This document shows positions 27,161 to 42,569 of a DNA stretch of 64,000 nucleotides, piece after piece. Made by a program: the position numbers and the translations under genes. Each line of letters begins with the position of its first letter. Positions within the stretch are counted from its first letter, which is position 1. The notes under the pieces were generated by a model. It saw only the letters and a list, made by a program, of their open reading frames with translations, made no database searches and had not been told where the DNA came from. The stretch comes from Eulemur rufifrons (lineage: Eukaryota > Chordata > Mammalia > Primates > Lemuridae): NCBI RefSeq assembly GCF_041146395.1, contig NW_027182892.1, positions 116,001-180,000 on the forward strand, in the 5' to 3' direction.

Positions 27161-30100
27161 CATACACACGTTATCACAATTATGGTGAAACGGTGAAATC
27201 CTGCAAAGGATTGTCAACATACTGGTTAATTGAAAAGCTCTGCGGCATATTTCTTGGAACTAGCCAGTTTCCTGTGCCCACGCATAGAGAAGTATATAGA
27301 ACCATGGTGGATTCCCAGCTCATGAAGCAAAGGATTCTTAAAGGAACGGGATTACCATGCGGATCCTGTTTAATTCTCTGAAACAGATCCGCAGTTTTCA
27401 CCTGCCATACTAATACCCACTTCTCCTATCTGGGGATAATAAAAACCAACCGGGGAACTGACAGAGGGCCTGACCAACACATCCACACCGAGCCCACAGG
27501 AAAAAAAAAAAAAAACACTGTAGCCTCCATCTACTAATTATAATGCTAACTTGCAAAATTTTCCTGCATTTTTAAACAATGGAAAAATGATGGTGAGATG
27601 ATACTTACAAGAATGGATTCTTGTCAGTCTCCACTAACAAAAATAGGCAATACCAAGTCAGCTACGCCTCAGCATAGTTATGTCCGTCGCAGCCTTCTTG
27701 GGTTTCAGGAGGCACAAACAAACGTTATCACAATTATGGTGAAACGCTGAACACCTGCAAATAATTTTCAACGTACTGGTTAATTGAAAAGCTCTGCGGC
27801 ATACTACTTGGAACAAGCCAGTTACCTGTGCCCACGCAAAGAGGAGTATAGAGAACCATGGTGGATTTCCAGCTGATGAAGTAAAGGATTATTAAAGGAA
27901 AGGGATGACCATGAGGATCATCGTTAATTCTCTGAAACAGAATCCGCCCTTTTCACCTGCCAAACACATGCCCACTTCTCCTCTCTGGTGATAATAAAAA
28001 CTAACCATGCGAATTGACAGAGGGCCTGACCCCCACCATCCACATCGACCACCCCAAAAACAAAACCGTACCCTCCAGCTACTAATTATAATGCTAACTT
28101 GCAAAATTTCCCTGCATTTTAAAACAATGGAAAAATGGTGGTGAGATGAGACTTAGAAGAATGGCTTCTTGTCAGTCTCCACTAACAAAAATAGGCAACA
28201 CCAAGTCAGCTACTCCTCAGCATAGTCATGTCTGTCGCAGCCTTCTTGGGTTTCAGGAGGCACAAACACACGTTATCACAATTATGGTGAAACGCTGAAC
28301 ACCTGCAAATAATTTTCAACGTAGTGGTTAATTGAAAAGCTCTGCGGCATACTTCTTGGAACAAGCCAGTTACCTGTTCCCACGCAAAGAGGAGTATAGA
28401 GCACCATGGTGGATTTCCCCCTGATGAAGTAAAGGATTATTAAAGGAAAGGGATGACCATGGGGATCATCGTTAATTCTCTGAAACAGAATCTGCCCTTT
28501 TCACCTGCCAAACACATGCCCACTTCTCCTCTCTGGGGATAATAAAAACTAACCAGCGAACTGACAGAGGGTCTGACCCCCCCCCATCCACATCGACCAC
28601 ACACACAAAAAAAAACCGTACCCTCCAGCTACTAATTTTAATGCTAACTTGCAAAATTTCCGTGCATTTTAAAACAATGGAAAAATGGTGGTGGGATGAT
28701 ACTGAGAAGAATGGCTTCTTGTCAGTCTCCACTAACAAAAATAGGCAACACCAAGTCAGCTACTCCTCAGCATAGTTATGTCCGTCGCAGACTTCTTGGG
28801 TTTCAGGAGGCACAAACAAAGGTTCTCACAATTAAGGTGAAACGCTGAACACCTGCAAATAATTTTCAACGTAGTGGTTAATTGAAAAGCTCTGCGGCAT
28901 ACTTTTGGAACAAGCCAGTTACCTGTTCCCACGCAAAGAGGAGTATAGAGAACCATGGTGGATTTCCAGCTGATGAAGTAAAGGATTATTAAAGGAACGG
29001 GATGACCATGGGGATCATCGTTAATTCTCTGAAACAGAATCCGCCCTTTTCACCTGCCAAACACATGCCCACTTCTCCTCTCTGGGGATAATAAAAACTA
29101 ACCAGCGAATTGACATTGGGCCTGACCCCCACCCATCCACATCGACCACACACAAAAAAAAAAAATCGTACCCTCCAGCTACTAAGTATAATGCTAACTT
29201 GCAAAATTTCCCTGCATTTTAAAACAATGGAAAAATGGTGGTGGAATCATACTTAGAAGAATGGCTTCTTGTCAGTCTCCACTAACAAAAATAGGCAACA
29301 CCAAGTCAGCTACTCCTCAGCATAGTCATGTCCGTCCCAGCCTTCTTGGGTTTCAGGAGGTACAAACAAAGGTTCTCACAATTATGGTGAAACGCTGAAC
29401 ACCTGCAAATAATTTTCAACGTAGTGGTTAATTGAAAAGCTCTGCGGCATACTTCTTGGAACAAGCCAGTTACCTGTTCCCACGCAAAGAGGTGATAGAG
29501 AACCATGGTGGATATCCAGCTGATGAAGTAAAGGATTATTAAAGGAAAGGGATGACCATGGGGATCATAGTTAATTCTCTGAAACAGAATCCGCCCTTTT
29601 CACCTGCCAAACACATGCCCACTTCTCCTCTCTGGGGATAATAAAAGCTAACCAGCAAACTGACAGAGGGCCTGAGCCCCCCCCATCCACATCCACCACA
29701 CACAAAAAAAAGCCGTACCCTCCAGCTACTAATTATAATGCTAACTTGCAAAATTTCCCTGCATTTTAAAACAATGGAAAAATGGTGGTGGTATGATACT
29801 TAGAAGAATGGCTTCTTGTCAGTCTCCACTAACAAAAATAGGCAACACCAAGTCAGCTACTCCTCAGCATAGTTATGTCCGTCGCTGCCTTCTTGGGTTT
29901 CAGGAGGCACAAACAAAGGTTCTCACAATTATGGTGAAACACTGAACATCTGCAAATATTTTTCAACGTAGTGGTTAATTGAAAAGCTCTGCGACATACT
30001 TCTTGGAACAAGCCAGTTACCTGTTCCCACGCAAAGAGTAGTATATAGAACCATGGTGGATTTCCAGCTGATGAAGTAAAGGATTATTAAAGGAATGGGA

Positions 30101-33100
30101 TGACCATGGGGATCATCGTTAATTCTCTGAAACAGAATCCGCCCTTTTCACCTGCCAAACACATGCCCACTTCTCCTCTCTGGGGATAATAAAAACTAAC
30201 CAGCGAACTGACAGAAGGCCTGCCCCCCTATGCACATCGACCACACACACACAAAAAAAACCGTACCCTCCAGCTACTAATTATAATGCTAACTTGCAAA
30301 ATTTCCCTGCATTTTAAAACAATGGAAAAATGGTGGTGGGATGATACTTAGAAGAATGGCTTCTTGTCAGTCTCCACTAACAAAAATAGGCAACACCAAG
30401 TCAGCTACTCCTCAGCATAGCTATGTCCGTCGCAGCCTTCTTGGGTTTCAGGAGGCACATCAAAGTTATCACAATTATGGTGAAAGGCTGAACACCTGCA
30501 AATAATTTTCAACGTAGTGGTTAATTGAAAAGCTCTGCGGCATACTTCTTGGAACTAGGCAGTTACCTGTTCCCACGCAAAGAGGAGTATATAGAACCAT
30601 GTTGGATTTCCAGCTGATGAAGTAAAGGATTATTAAAGGAACGGGATGACAATGGGGATCATCGTTAATTCTCTGAAACAGAATCCGCCCTTTTCACCTG
30701 CCAAACACATGCCCACTTCTCCTCTCTGGGGATAATAAAAACTAACGAGCGAACTGACACAGGGCCTGACCCCCCCCAATCCACATCGACCACACAAAAA
30801 AAAAAAACCGTACCCTCCAGCTACTAATTATAATGCTAACTTGCAAAATTTCCCTGCATTTTAAAACAATGGAAAAATGGTGGTGGGATCATACTTAGAA
30901 GAATGGCTTCTTGTCTGTCTCCACTAACAAAAATAGGCAACACCAAGTCAGCTACTCCTCAGCATAGTTATGTCCGTCGAAGCCTTCTTGGGTTTCAGGA
31001 GGGACATACAAACGTTATCAAAATTATGGTGAAACGCTGAAAACCTGCAAATAATTTTCAACGTACTGGTTAATTTGAAAACTCTCCAGCATAATTCTTG
31101 GAACAAGCTAGGTGCCTGTGCCCACGCATAGAGGAGTATATAGAAACATGGTGGAATCCCAGCTGATGAAGCAAAGGATACTTAAAGGAACGGGATTACC
31201 ATGCGGATCCTGCTAATACTCTGAAACAGATCCGCAGTTTTCACCTGCCATACTAATACTCACTTCTCCTCTCTGGGGATACTAATACCAACCGGGGAAC
31301 TGACAGAGGGCCTGACCAACACATCCACACCGACCCCACAGGCAAAAAAAAAAAAAAACACCGCACCCTCCAGCTACTAATTATAATGCTAACTTGCAAA
31401 ATTTCCCTGCATTTTAAAACAATGGAAAAATGGTGGTGGGATCATACTTAGAAGAATGGCTTCTTGTCGGTCTCCACTAACAAAAATAGGCAACACCAAG
31501 TCAGCTACTCCTCAGCATAGTTATGTCCGTCGCAGCCTTCTTGGGTTTCAGGAGGGACATACAAACGTTATCAAAATTATGGTCAAACGCTGAAAACCTG
31601 CAAATAATTTTCAACGTACTGGTTAATTTGAAAACTCTCCAGCATAATTCTTGGAACAAGCCAGGTACCTGTGCCCACGCATAGAGGAGTATATAGAAAC
31701 ATGGTGGAATCCCAGCTGATGAAGCAAAGGATTCTTAAAGGAATGAGATGACCATGCGGATCCTGTTTAATTCTCTGAAACAGAATCCGCACTTTTCACC
31801 TGCCAAACACATGCCCACTACTCTTCATGGGGATAATAAAAACAAACCAGCGATCTGACAGAGGGCCTGAACACCCATCCTGAACGACCCCACAAAACAA
31901 AAAAGGACCCTCCAGCTACTAATTATAATGCCAATTTGCAAAATTTCAATGCATTTTTAAACAATGGAGAAATGATGGTGGGATGATACTTAGAAGAATG
32001 GCTTCTTGTCAGTCTCCACTGACAAAAATAGGCAACACCAAGTCAGCTACGCCTCAGCATAGTTATGTCCGTAGCAGCCATATTTGGTTTCAGTAGGCAC
32101 ATACACACGTTATCACAATTATGGTGAAACGCTGAAAACCTGCAAATAATTTTCAACATACCGGTTAATTGAAAAGCTCTGAGGCATACTTCTTGGATCA
32201 AGCCAGTTACCTGTTCCCACACAAAGAGGAGTATATAGAACCATGGTGGATTCCCAGCTCATGAAGCAAAGGATTCTTAAAGGAACGGGATTACCATGCG
32301 GATCCTGTTTAAATCTCTGAAACAGATCCGCAGTTTTCACCTGCCATACTAATACCCACTTGTCCTCTCTGGGGATAATAAAAACTAACCAGCGAACTCA
32401 CAGAGGGCCTGACCAACACATCCACACCGACCACACAGGAAAAAAAAAACAAAACACCGTAGCCTCCAGGTACTAATTATAATGTTAACTTGCAAAATTT
32501 TCCTGCATTTTTAAACAATGGAAAAATGATGGTGAGATGATACTTAGAAGAATGGATTATTGTCAGTCTCCACTAACAAAAATAGGCAACACCAAGGCAG
32601 CTACGCCTCAGCATAGTTATGTCCGTCGCAGCCTTCTTGGGTTTCAGGAGGCACAAAGAAACGTTATCACAATTATGGTGAAACGCTGAACACCTGCAAA
32701 TAATTTTCAACGTACTGGTTAATTGAAAAGCTCTGCGGCATACTTCTTGGAACAAGCCAGTTACCTGTTCCCACGCAAACAGGAGTATATAGAACCATGG
32801 TGGATTTCCAGCTGATGAAGTAAAGGATTATTAAAGGAACGGGATGACCATGGGGATCATCCTTAATTCTCTGAAACAGAATCCGCCCTTTTCACCTGCC
32901 AAACACACGCCCACTTCTCCTCTCTGGGGATAATAAAACCTAACCAGCGAACTGACAGAGGGCCTGCCCCCCCCAGCCACATCGACCACACAAAAAAAAA
33001 AAAAAACGGTACCCTCCAGCTACTAATTATAATGCTAACTTGCAAAATTTCCCTGCATTTTAAAACAATGGAAAAATGGTGGTGGGATGATACTTAGAAG

Positions 33101-35957
33101 AATGGCTTCTTGTCAGTCTCCACTAACAAAAATAGGCAACACCAAGTCAGCTACTCCTCAGCATAGTTATGTCTGTCGCAGCCTTCTTGGGTTTCAGGAG
33201 GCACAAACACACGTTATCACAATTATGGTGAAATGCTTAACACCTGCAAATAATTTTCAACGTAGTGGTTAATTGAAAAGCTCTGCGGTATACTTCTTGG
33301 AACAAGCCAGTTACCTGTTCCCACGCAAAGAGGAGTATATAGAACCATGGTGGATTTCCAGCTGATGAAGTAAAGGATTATTAAAGGAACGGGATGACCA
33401 TGGGGATCATCGTTAATTCTCTGAAACAGAATCCGCCCTTTTCACCTGCCAAACACATGCCCACTTCTCCTCTCTGGGGATAATAAAAACTAACCAGCGA
33501 ACTGACAGAGGGCCTGCCCCCCCCATCTACATCGACCACACACACAAAAAAAACGGTACCCTCCAGCTACTAATTATAATGCTAACTTGCAAAATTTCCC
33601 TGCATTTTAAAACAATGGAAAAATGGTGGTGGGATGATACTTAGAAAAATGGCTTCTTGTCAGTCTCCACTAACAAAAATAGGCAACACCAAGTCAGCTA
33701 CTCCTCAGCATAGTTATGTCCGTCGCAGCCTTCTTGGGTTTCAGGAGGCACAAACAAAGGTTCTCACAATTATGGTGAAACGCTGAACACCTGCAAATAA
33801 TTTTCAACGTAGTGGTTAATTGAAAAGCTCTACGGCAGACTTCTTGGAACAAGGCAGCTACCTGTTCCCACGCAAAGAGGAGTATATAGAACCATGGTGG
33901 ATTTCCAGCTGATGAAGTAAAGGATTATTAAAGGAACGGGATGACCATGGGGATCATCGTTAATTCTCTGAAACAGAATCCGCCCTTTTCACCTGCAAAC
34001 ACATGCCCACTTCTCCTCTCTGGTGATAATAAAAACTAACCAGCGAACTGACAGAGGGACTGACCCCCCCCCATCCACATCGACCACACACACACAAAAA
34101 AAAACCGTACCCTCCACCTACTAATTATAATGCTAACTTGCAAAATTTCCCTGCATTTTAAAACAATGGAAAAATGGTGGTGGGATCATACTTAGAAGAA
34201 TGGCTTCTTGTCTGTCTCCACTAACAAAAATAGGCAACACCAAGTCAGCTACTCCTCAGCATAGTTATGTCCGTCGCAGCCTTCTTGGGTTTCAGGAGGA
34301 ACACACAAACGTTATCAAAATTATGGTGAAACGCTGAACACCTGCAAATAATTTTCAACGTACTGGTTAATTTGAAAACTCTCCAGCATACTTCTTGGAA
34401 CAAGCCAGGTACCTGTGCCCACGCATAGAGGAGTATATACAAACATGGTGGATTCCCAGCTGATGAAGCAAAGGATTCTTAAAGGAATGAGATGACCATG
34501 CGGATCCTGTTTAATTCTCTGAAACAGAATCCGCACTTTTCACGTGCCAAACACATGCCCACTACTCTTCTCTGGGGATAATAAAAACAAACCAGCGATC
34601 TGACAGAGGGCCTGAACACCCATCCTGACCGTCCCCACAAAACACAAAAGTACCCTCCAGCTACTAATTATAATGCCAATTTGGAAAATTTCCCTGCATT
34701 TTTAAACAATGGAGAAATGAAGGTGGGATGATACTTAGAAGAATGGCTTCTTGTCAGTCTCCAGTGACAAAAATAGGCAACACCAAGTCAGCTACGCCTC
34801 AGCATAGTTATGTCCCTAGCAGCCATATTTGGTTTCAGTAGGCTCATACACACGTTATCACAATTATGGTGAAACGCTGAAAACCTGCAAAGGATTGTCA
34901 ACATACTGGTTAATTGAAAAGCTCTGCGGCATACTTCTTGGAACTAGCGAGTTTCCTGTGCCCACGCATAGAGAAGTATATAGAACCATGGTGGATTCCC
35001 AGCTCATGAAGCAAAGGATTTTAAAGGAACGGGATTACCATGCGGATCCTGTTTAATTCTCTGAAACAGATCCGCAGTTTTCATCTGCCATACTAATACC
35101 CACTTCTCCTCTCTGGGGATAATAAAAACCAACCGGGGAACTGACACAGGGCCTGACCAACACATCCACACCGAGCCCACAGGAAAAAAAAAAAAAAACA
35201 CTGTAGCCTCCAGCTACTAATTATAATGCTAAGTTGCAAAATTTCCCTGCATTTTAAAACAATGGAAAAATGGTGGTGGGATGATACTTAGAAGAATGGC
35301 TTCTTGTCAGTCTCCACTAACAAAAATAGGCAACACCAAGTCAGCTACTCCTCAGCATAGTTATGTCCGTCGCAGCCTTCTTGGGTTTCAGGAGGCACAA
35401 ACAAACGTTATCACAATTATGGTGAAACGCTGAACACCTGCAAATAATTTTAAACGTACTGGTTAATTGAAAAGCTCTGCGGCATACTACTTGGAACAAG
35501 CCAGTTACCTGTTCCCACGCAAAGAGGAGTATAGAGAACCATGGTGGATTTCCAGCTGATGAAGTAAAGGATTATTAAAGGAACGGGATGACCATGGGGA
35601 TCATCGTTAATTCTCTGAAACAGAATCTGCCCTTTTCACCTGCCAAACACATGCCCACTTCTCCTCTCTGGTGATAATAAAAACTAACCAGCAAACTGAC
35701 AGAGGGCCTGACCCCCACCATCCACATCGACCACCCCAAAAAAAAAACCGTACCCTCCAGCTACTAATTATAATGCTAACTTGCAAAATTTCCCTGCATT
35801 TTAAAACAATGGAAAAATGGTGGTGAGATGAGACTTAGAAGAATGGCTTCTTGTCAGACTCCACTAACAAAAATAGGCAACACCAAGTCAGCTACTCCTC
35901 AGCATAGTCATGTCCGTCGCAGCCTTCTTGGGTTTCAGGAGGCACAAACACACGTTA
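27161..35957. repeat. Homogenised satellite array, block 3
   Basis: Monomer order C27355 A27909 A28458 A29007 A29557 A30105 A30650 C31198 B31750 C32293 A32848 A33398 A33946 B34494 C35036 A35588. The first part (27.49-28.9 kb) is a close relative of positions 1-1400. The part from about 31.4 kb is a paralogue of 44.0-48.4 kb. The class C monomer near 31198 has a small deletion in the hairpin loop (CTGCTAATACTCTG). No gene is seen. Confidence 0.93.
31380..35200. repeat. Large duplicated satellite block, copy 1
   Basis: Shares monomer order and private variants with 44.0-48.4 kb. The offset is 12,650 bp at its left end and about 13,205 bp to the right, because the other copy has one extra class C monomer. 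Shared private variants include GGTCAAACGCTG near 31582, the ACACAAAGAGG variant near 32220, and AATGCTTAACACC near 33233. Edges are approximate. Confidence 0.75.
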
Positions 35958-38900
35958 TCACAATTATGGTGAAACGCTGAACACCTGCAAATAATTTTCA
36001 ACGTAGTGGTTAATTGAAAAGCTCTGCGGCATACTTCTTGGAACAAGCCAGTTACCTGTTCCCACACAAAGAGGAGTATAGAGAACCATGGTGGATTTCC
36101 AGCTGATGAAGTAAAGGATTATTAAAGGAAAGGGATGACCATGGGGATCATCGTTAATTCTCTGAAACAGAATCCGCCCTTTTCACCTGCCAAACACATG
36201 CCCACTTCTCCTCTCTGGGGATAATAAAAACTAACCAGCAAACTGACAGAGGGCCTGATCCCCCCCCATCCACATCGACCACACACACAAAAAAAAAACC
36301 GTACCCTCCAGCTACTAATTTTAATGCTAACTTGCAAAATTTCCGTGCATTTTAAAACAATGGAAAAATGGTGGTGGGATGATACTTAGAAGAATGGCTT
36401 CTTGTCTGTCTCCACTAACAAAAATAGGCAACACCAAGTCAGCTACTCCTCAGCATAGTTATGTCCGTCGCAGACTTCTTGGGTTTCAGGAGGCACAAAC
36501 AAAGGTTCTCACAATTATGGTGAAACACTGAACACCTGCAAATAATTTTCAACGTAGTGGTTAATTGAAAAGCTCTGCGGCATACTTCTTGGAACAAGCC
36601 AGTTACCTGTTCCCACGCAAAGAGGAGTATAGAGAGCCATGGTGGATTTCCAGCTGATGAAGTAAAGGATTATTAAAGGAACGGGATGACCATGGGGATC
36701 ATCGTTAATTCTCTGAAACAAAATCCGCCCTTTTCACCTGCCAAACACATGCCCACTTCTCCTCTCTGGGGATAATAAAAACTAACCAGCGAACTGACAG
36801 AGGGCCTGACCCCACCCCATCCACATCGACCACACACAAAAAAAAAACCGTACCCTCTAGGTACTAATTATAATGCTAACTTGCAAAATTTCCCTGCATT
36901 TTAAAACAATAGAATAATGGTGGTGGGATGATACTTAGAAGAATGGATTCTTGTCAGTCTCCACTAACAAAAATAGGCAAAACCAAGTCAGCTACGCCTC
37001 AAGATAGTTATGTCCGTCGCAGCCTTCTTGGGTTTCAGGAGGCACAAACATACGTTATCACAATTATGGTGAAACGCTGAACACCTGCAAATAATTTTCA
37101 ACGTAGTGGTTAATTGAAAAGCTCTGCGGCATACTTCTTGGAACAAGCCAGTTACCTGTTCCCACGCAAAGAGGAGTATATAATACCATGGTGGATTTCC
37201 AGCTGATGAAGTAAAGGATTATTAAAGGAACGGAATGACCATGGGGATCATCGTTAATTCTCTGAAACAGAATCCGCCCTTTTCACCTGCCAAACACATG
37301 CCCACTTCTCCTCTCTGGGGATAATAAAAACTAACCAGCGAACTGACAGAGGGCCTGACCCCCCCATTCACATCGACCACACACACCAAAAAAAAACCGT
37401 ACCCTCCAGCTACTAATTATAATGCTAACTTGCAAAATTTCCCTGCATTTTAAAACAATAGAAAAATGGTGGTGGGATGATACTTAGAAGAATGGCTTCT
37501 TGTCAGTCTCCACTAACAAAAATAGGCAACACCAAGTCAGCTACTCCTCAGCATAGTTATGTCCGTCGCAGCCTTCTTGGGTTTCAGGAGGGACAAACAA
37601 AGGTTCTCACAATTATGGTGAAACGCTGAACACCTGCAAATAATTTTCAACGTAGTGGTTAATTGAAAAGCTCTGCGGCATACTTCTTGGAACAAGGCAG
37701 TTACCTGTTCCCACGCAAAGAGGAGTATAGAGAACCATGGTGGAATTCCAGCTGATGAAGTAAAGGATTATTAAAGGAACGGGATGACCATGGGGATCAT
37801 CGTTAATTCTCTGAAACAGAATCCGCCCTTTTCACCTGCCAAACACATGCCCACTTCTCCTCTCTGGGGATAATAAAAACTAACCAGCGAACTGACATTG
37901 GGCCTGACCCCCACCAATCCACATCGACCACACACAAAAAAAAAAATCGTACCCTCCAGCTACTAATTATAATGCTAACTTGCAAAATTTCCCTGCATTT
38001 TAAAACAATGGAAAAATGGTGGTGGGATCATACTTAGAAGAATGGCTTCTTGTCTGTCTCCACTAACAAAAATAGGCAACACCAAGTCAGCTACTCCTCA
38101 GCATAGTTATGTCCGTCGCAGCCTTCTTGGGTTTCAGGAGGGACATACAAACGTTATCAAAATTATGGTGAAACGCTGAAAACCTGCAAATAATTTTCAA
38201 CGTACTGGTTAATTTGAAAACTCTCCAGCATAATTCTTGGAACAAGCTAGGTGCCTGTGCCCACGCATAGAGGAGTATATAGAAACATGGTGGAATCCCA
38301 GCTGAAGAAGCAAAGGATACTTAAAGGAACGGGATTACCATGCGGATCCTGTTTAATACTCTGAAACAGATCCGCAGTTTTCAACTGACATACTAATACC
38401 CACTTCTCCTCTCTGGGGATAATAAAACCAACCGGGGAACTGACAGAGGGCCTGACCAACACATCCACACCGACCCCACAGGGAAAAAAAAAAAAAAAAA
38501 AACACCGCACCCTCCAGCTACTAATTATAATGCTATCTTGCAAAATTTTCCTGCATTTTTAAACAATGGAAAAATGATGGTGAGATGATACTTACAAGAA
38601 TGGATTCTTGTCAGTCTCCACTAACAAAAATAGGCAACACCAAGTCAGCTACTCCTTAGCATAGCTATGTCCATCGCAGCCTTCTTGGGTTTCAGGAGGC
38701 ACAAACACAGGTTCTCACAATTATGGTAAAACGCTGAACACCTGCAAATAATTTTCAACGTAGTGGTTAATTGAAAAGCTCTGCGGCATACTTCTTGGAA
38801 CAAGGCAGTTACCTTTCCCCACGCAAAGAGGAGTATAGAGAACCATGGTGGATTTCCAGCTGATGAAGTAAAGGATTATTAAAGGAACGGGATGACGATG

Positions 38901-39263
38901 GGGATCATCGTTAATTCTCTGAAACAGAGTCCGCCCTTTTCACCTGCCAAACACATTCCCACTTCTCCTCTCTGGGGATAATAAAAACTAACCAGCGAAA
39001 TGACAGAAGGCCTGACCCCCCCCATCCACATCGACCACACCCACAAAAAAAAACCGTACCCTCCAGCTACTAATTATAATGCTAACTTGCAAAATTTCCC
39101 TGCATTTTAAAACAATGGAAAAATGGTGGTGGGATGAGACTTAGAAGAATGGCTTCTTGTCAGTCTCCACTAACAAAAATAGGCAACACCAAGTCAGCTA
39201 CTCCTCAGCATAGTTATGTCCGTCGCTGCCTTCTTGGGTTTCAGGAGGTACAAACAAAGGTTC
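35958..39263. repeat. 3,306-bp tandem duplication, copy 1 (6 monomers)
   Basis: Monomer order A A A A C A (sites near 36137, 36687, 37237, 37787, 38336 and 38893), repeated at +3,306 bp. The left limit is the last mismatch, at 35957 versus 39263. I saw at least eight substitutions between the copies (for example 36534/39840 and the CTCTAGGTAC/CTCCAGCTAC pair), so this duplication is older than the 6,041-bp one. Confidence 0.88.
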
Positions 39264-42200
39264 TCACAATTATGGTGAAACGCTGAACACCTGCAAATAA
39301 TTTTCAACGTAGTGGTTAATTGAAAAGCTCTGCGGCATACTTCTTGGAACAAGCCAGTTACCTGTTCCCACACAAAGAGGAGTATAGAGAACCATGGTGG
39401 ATTTCCAGCTGATGAAGTAAAGGATTATTAAAGGAAAGGGATGACCATGGGGATCATCGTTAATTCTCTGAAACAGAATCCGCCCTTTTCACCTGCCAAA
39501 CACATGCCCACTTCTCCTCTCTGGGGATAATAAAAACTAACCAGCAAACTGACAGAGGGCCTGATCCCCCCCCATCCACATCGACCACACACACAAAAAA
39601 AAAACCGTACCCTCCAGCTACTAATTTTAATGCTAACTTGCAAAATTTCCGTGCATTTTAAAACAATGGAAAAATGGTGGTGGGATGATACTTAGAAGAA
39701 TGGCTTCTTGTCTGTCTCCACTAACAAAAATAGGCAACACCAAGTCAGCTACTCCTCAGCATAGTTATGTCCGTCGCAGACTTCTTGGGTTTCAGGAGGC
39801 ACAAACAAAGGTTCTCACAATTATGGTGAAACGCTGAACACCTGCAAATAATTTTCAACGTAGTGGTTAATTGAAAAGCTCTGCGGCATACTTCTTGGAA
39901 CAAGCCAGTTACCTGTTCCCACGCAAAGAGGAGTATAGAGAGCCATGGTGGATTTCCAGCTGATGAAGTAAAGGATTATTAAAGGAACGGGATGACCATG
40001 GGGATCATCGTTAATTCTCTGAAACAGAATCCGCCCTTTTCACCTGCCAAACACATGCCCACTTCTCCTCTCTGGGGATAATAAAAACTAACCAGCGAAC
40101 TGACAGAGGGCCTGACCCCACCCCATCCACATCGACCACACACAAAAAAAAAACCGTACCCTCCAGCTACTAATTATAATGCTAACTTGCAAAATTTCCC
40201 TGCATTTTAAAACAATGGAATAATGGTGGTGGGATGATACTTAGAAGAATGGATTCTTGTCAGTCTCCACTAACAAAAATAGGCAAAACCAAGTCAGCTA
40301 CGCCTCAAGATAGTTATGTCCGTCGCAGCCTTCTTGGGTTTCAGGAGGCACAAACAAACGTTATCACAATTATGGTGAAACGCTGAACACCTGCAAATAA
40401 TTTTCAACGTAGTGGTTAATTGAAAAGCTCTGCGGCATACTTCTTGGAACAAGCCAGTTACCTGTTCCCACGCAAAGAGGAATATATAATACCATGGTGG
40501 ATTTCCAGCTGATGAAGTAAAGGATTATTAAAGGAACGGAATGACCATGGGGATCATCGTTAATTCTCTGAAACAGAATCCGCCCTTTTCACCTGCCAAA
40601 CACATGCCCACTTCTCCTCTCTGGGGATAATAAAAACTAACCAGCGAACTGACAGAGGGCCTGACCCCCCCATCTACATCGACCACACACACCAAAAAAA
40701 AACCGTACCCTCCAGCTACTAATTATAATGCTAACTTGCAAAATTTCCCTGCATTTTAAAACAATAGAAAAATGGTGGTGGGATGGTACTTAGAAGAATG
40801 GCTTCTTGTCAGTCTCCACTAACAAAAATAGGCAACACCAAGTCAGCTACTCCTCAGCATAGTTATGTCCGTCGCAGCCTTCTTGGGTTTCAGGAGGGAC
40901 AAACAAAGGTTCTCACAATTATGGTGAAACGCTGAACACCTGCAAATAATTTTCAACGTAGTGGTTAATTGAAAAGCTCTGCGGCATACTTCTTGGAACA
41001 AGGCAGTTACCTGTTCCCACGCAAAGAGGAGTATATAGAACCATGGTGGAATTCCAGCTGATGAAGTAAAGGATTATTAAAGGAACGGGATGACCATGGG
41101 GATCATCGTTAATTCTCTGAAACAGAATCCGCCCTTTTCACCTGCCAAACACATGCCCACTTCTCCTCTCTGGGGATAATAAAAACTAACCAGCGAACTG
41201 ACATTGGGCCTGACCCCCACCCATCCACATCGACCACACACAAAAAAAAAAATCGTACCCTCCCGCTACTAATTATAATGCTAACTTGCAAAATTTCCCT
41301 GCATTTTAAAACAATGGAAAAATGGTGGTGGGATCATACTTAGAAGAATGGCTTCTTGTCTGTCTCCACTAACAAAAATAGGCAACACCAAGTCAGCTAC
41401 TCCTCAGCATAGTTATGTCCGTCGCAGCCTTCTTGGGTTTCAGGAGGGACATACAAACGTTATCAAAATTATGGTGAAACGCTGAAAACCTGCAAATAAT
41501 TTTCAACGTACTGGTTAATTTGAAAACTCTCCAGCATAATTCTTGGAACAAGCTAGGTGCCTGTGCCCACGCATAGAGGAGTATATAGAAACATGGTGGA
41601 ATCCCAGCTGAAGAAACAAAGGATACTTAAAGGAACGGGATTACCATGCGGATCCTGTTTAATACTCTGAAACAGATCCGCAGTTTTCACCTGACATACT
41701 AATACCCACTTCTCCTCTCTGGGGATAATAAAACCAACCGGGGAACTGACAGAGGGCCTGACCAACACATCCACACCGACCCCACAGGGAAAAAAAAAAA
41801 AAAAAAAACACCGCACCCTCCAGCTACTAATTATAATGCTATCTTGCAAAATTTTCCTGCATTTTTAAACAATGGAAAAATGATGGTGAGATGATACTTA
41901 CAAGAATGGATTCTTGTCAGTCTCCAATAACAAAAATAGGCAACACCAAGTCAGCTACTCCTTAGCATAGCTATGTCCATCGCAGCCTTCTTGGGTTTCA
42001 GGAGGCACAAACAAAGGTTCTCACAATTATGGTAAAACGCTGAACACCTGCAAATAATTTTCAACGTAGTGGTTAATTGAAAAGCTCTGCGGCATACTTC
42101 TTGGAACAAGGCAGTTACCTTTCCCCACGCAAAGAGGAGTATAGAGAACCATGGTGGATTTCCAGCTGATGAAGTAAAGGATTATTAAAGGAACGGGATG

Positions 42201-42569
42201 ACGATGGGGATCATCGTTAATTCTCTGAAACAGAGTCCGCCCTTTTCACCTGCCAAACACATGCCCACTTCTCCTCTCTGGGGATAATAAAAACTTACCA
42301 GCGAACTGACAGAAGGCCTGACCCCCACCATCCACATCGACCACACCCACAAAAAAAAACCGTACCCTCCAGCTACTAATTATAATGCTAACTTGCAAAA
42401 TTTCCCTGCATTTTAAAACAATGGAAAAATGGTGGTGGGATGAGACTTAGAAGAATGGCTTCTTGTCAGTCTCCACTAACAAAAATAGGCAACACCAAGT
42501 CAGCTACTCCTCAGCATAGTTATGTCCGTCGCAGCCTTCTTGGGTTTCAGGAGGTACAAACAAAGGTTC
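39264..42569. repeat. 3,306-bp tandem duplication, copy 2 (6 monomers)
   Basis: Sites near 39440, 39991, 40540, 41091, 41641 and 42196. Similarity runs on to the first mismatch at 39333/42639. The C-A pair (the long poly-A class C monomer followed by a GACGATGGGG class A monomer) is found a third time near 49.77-50.33 kb. Confidence 0.88.
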
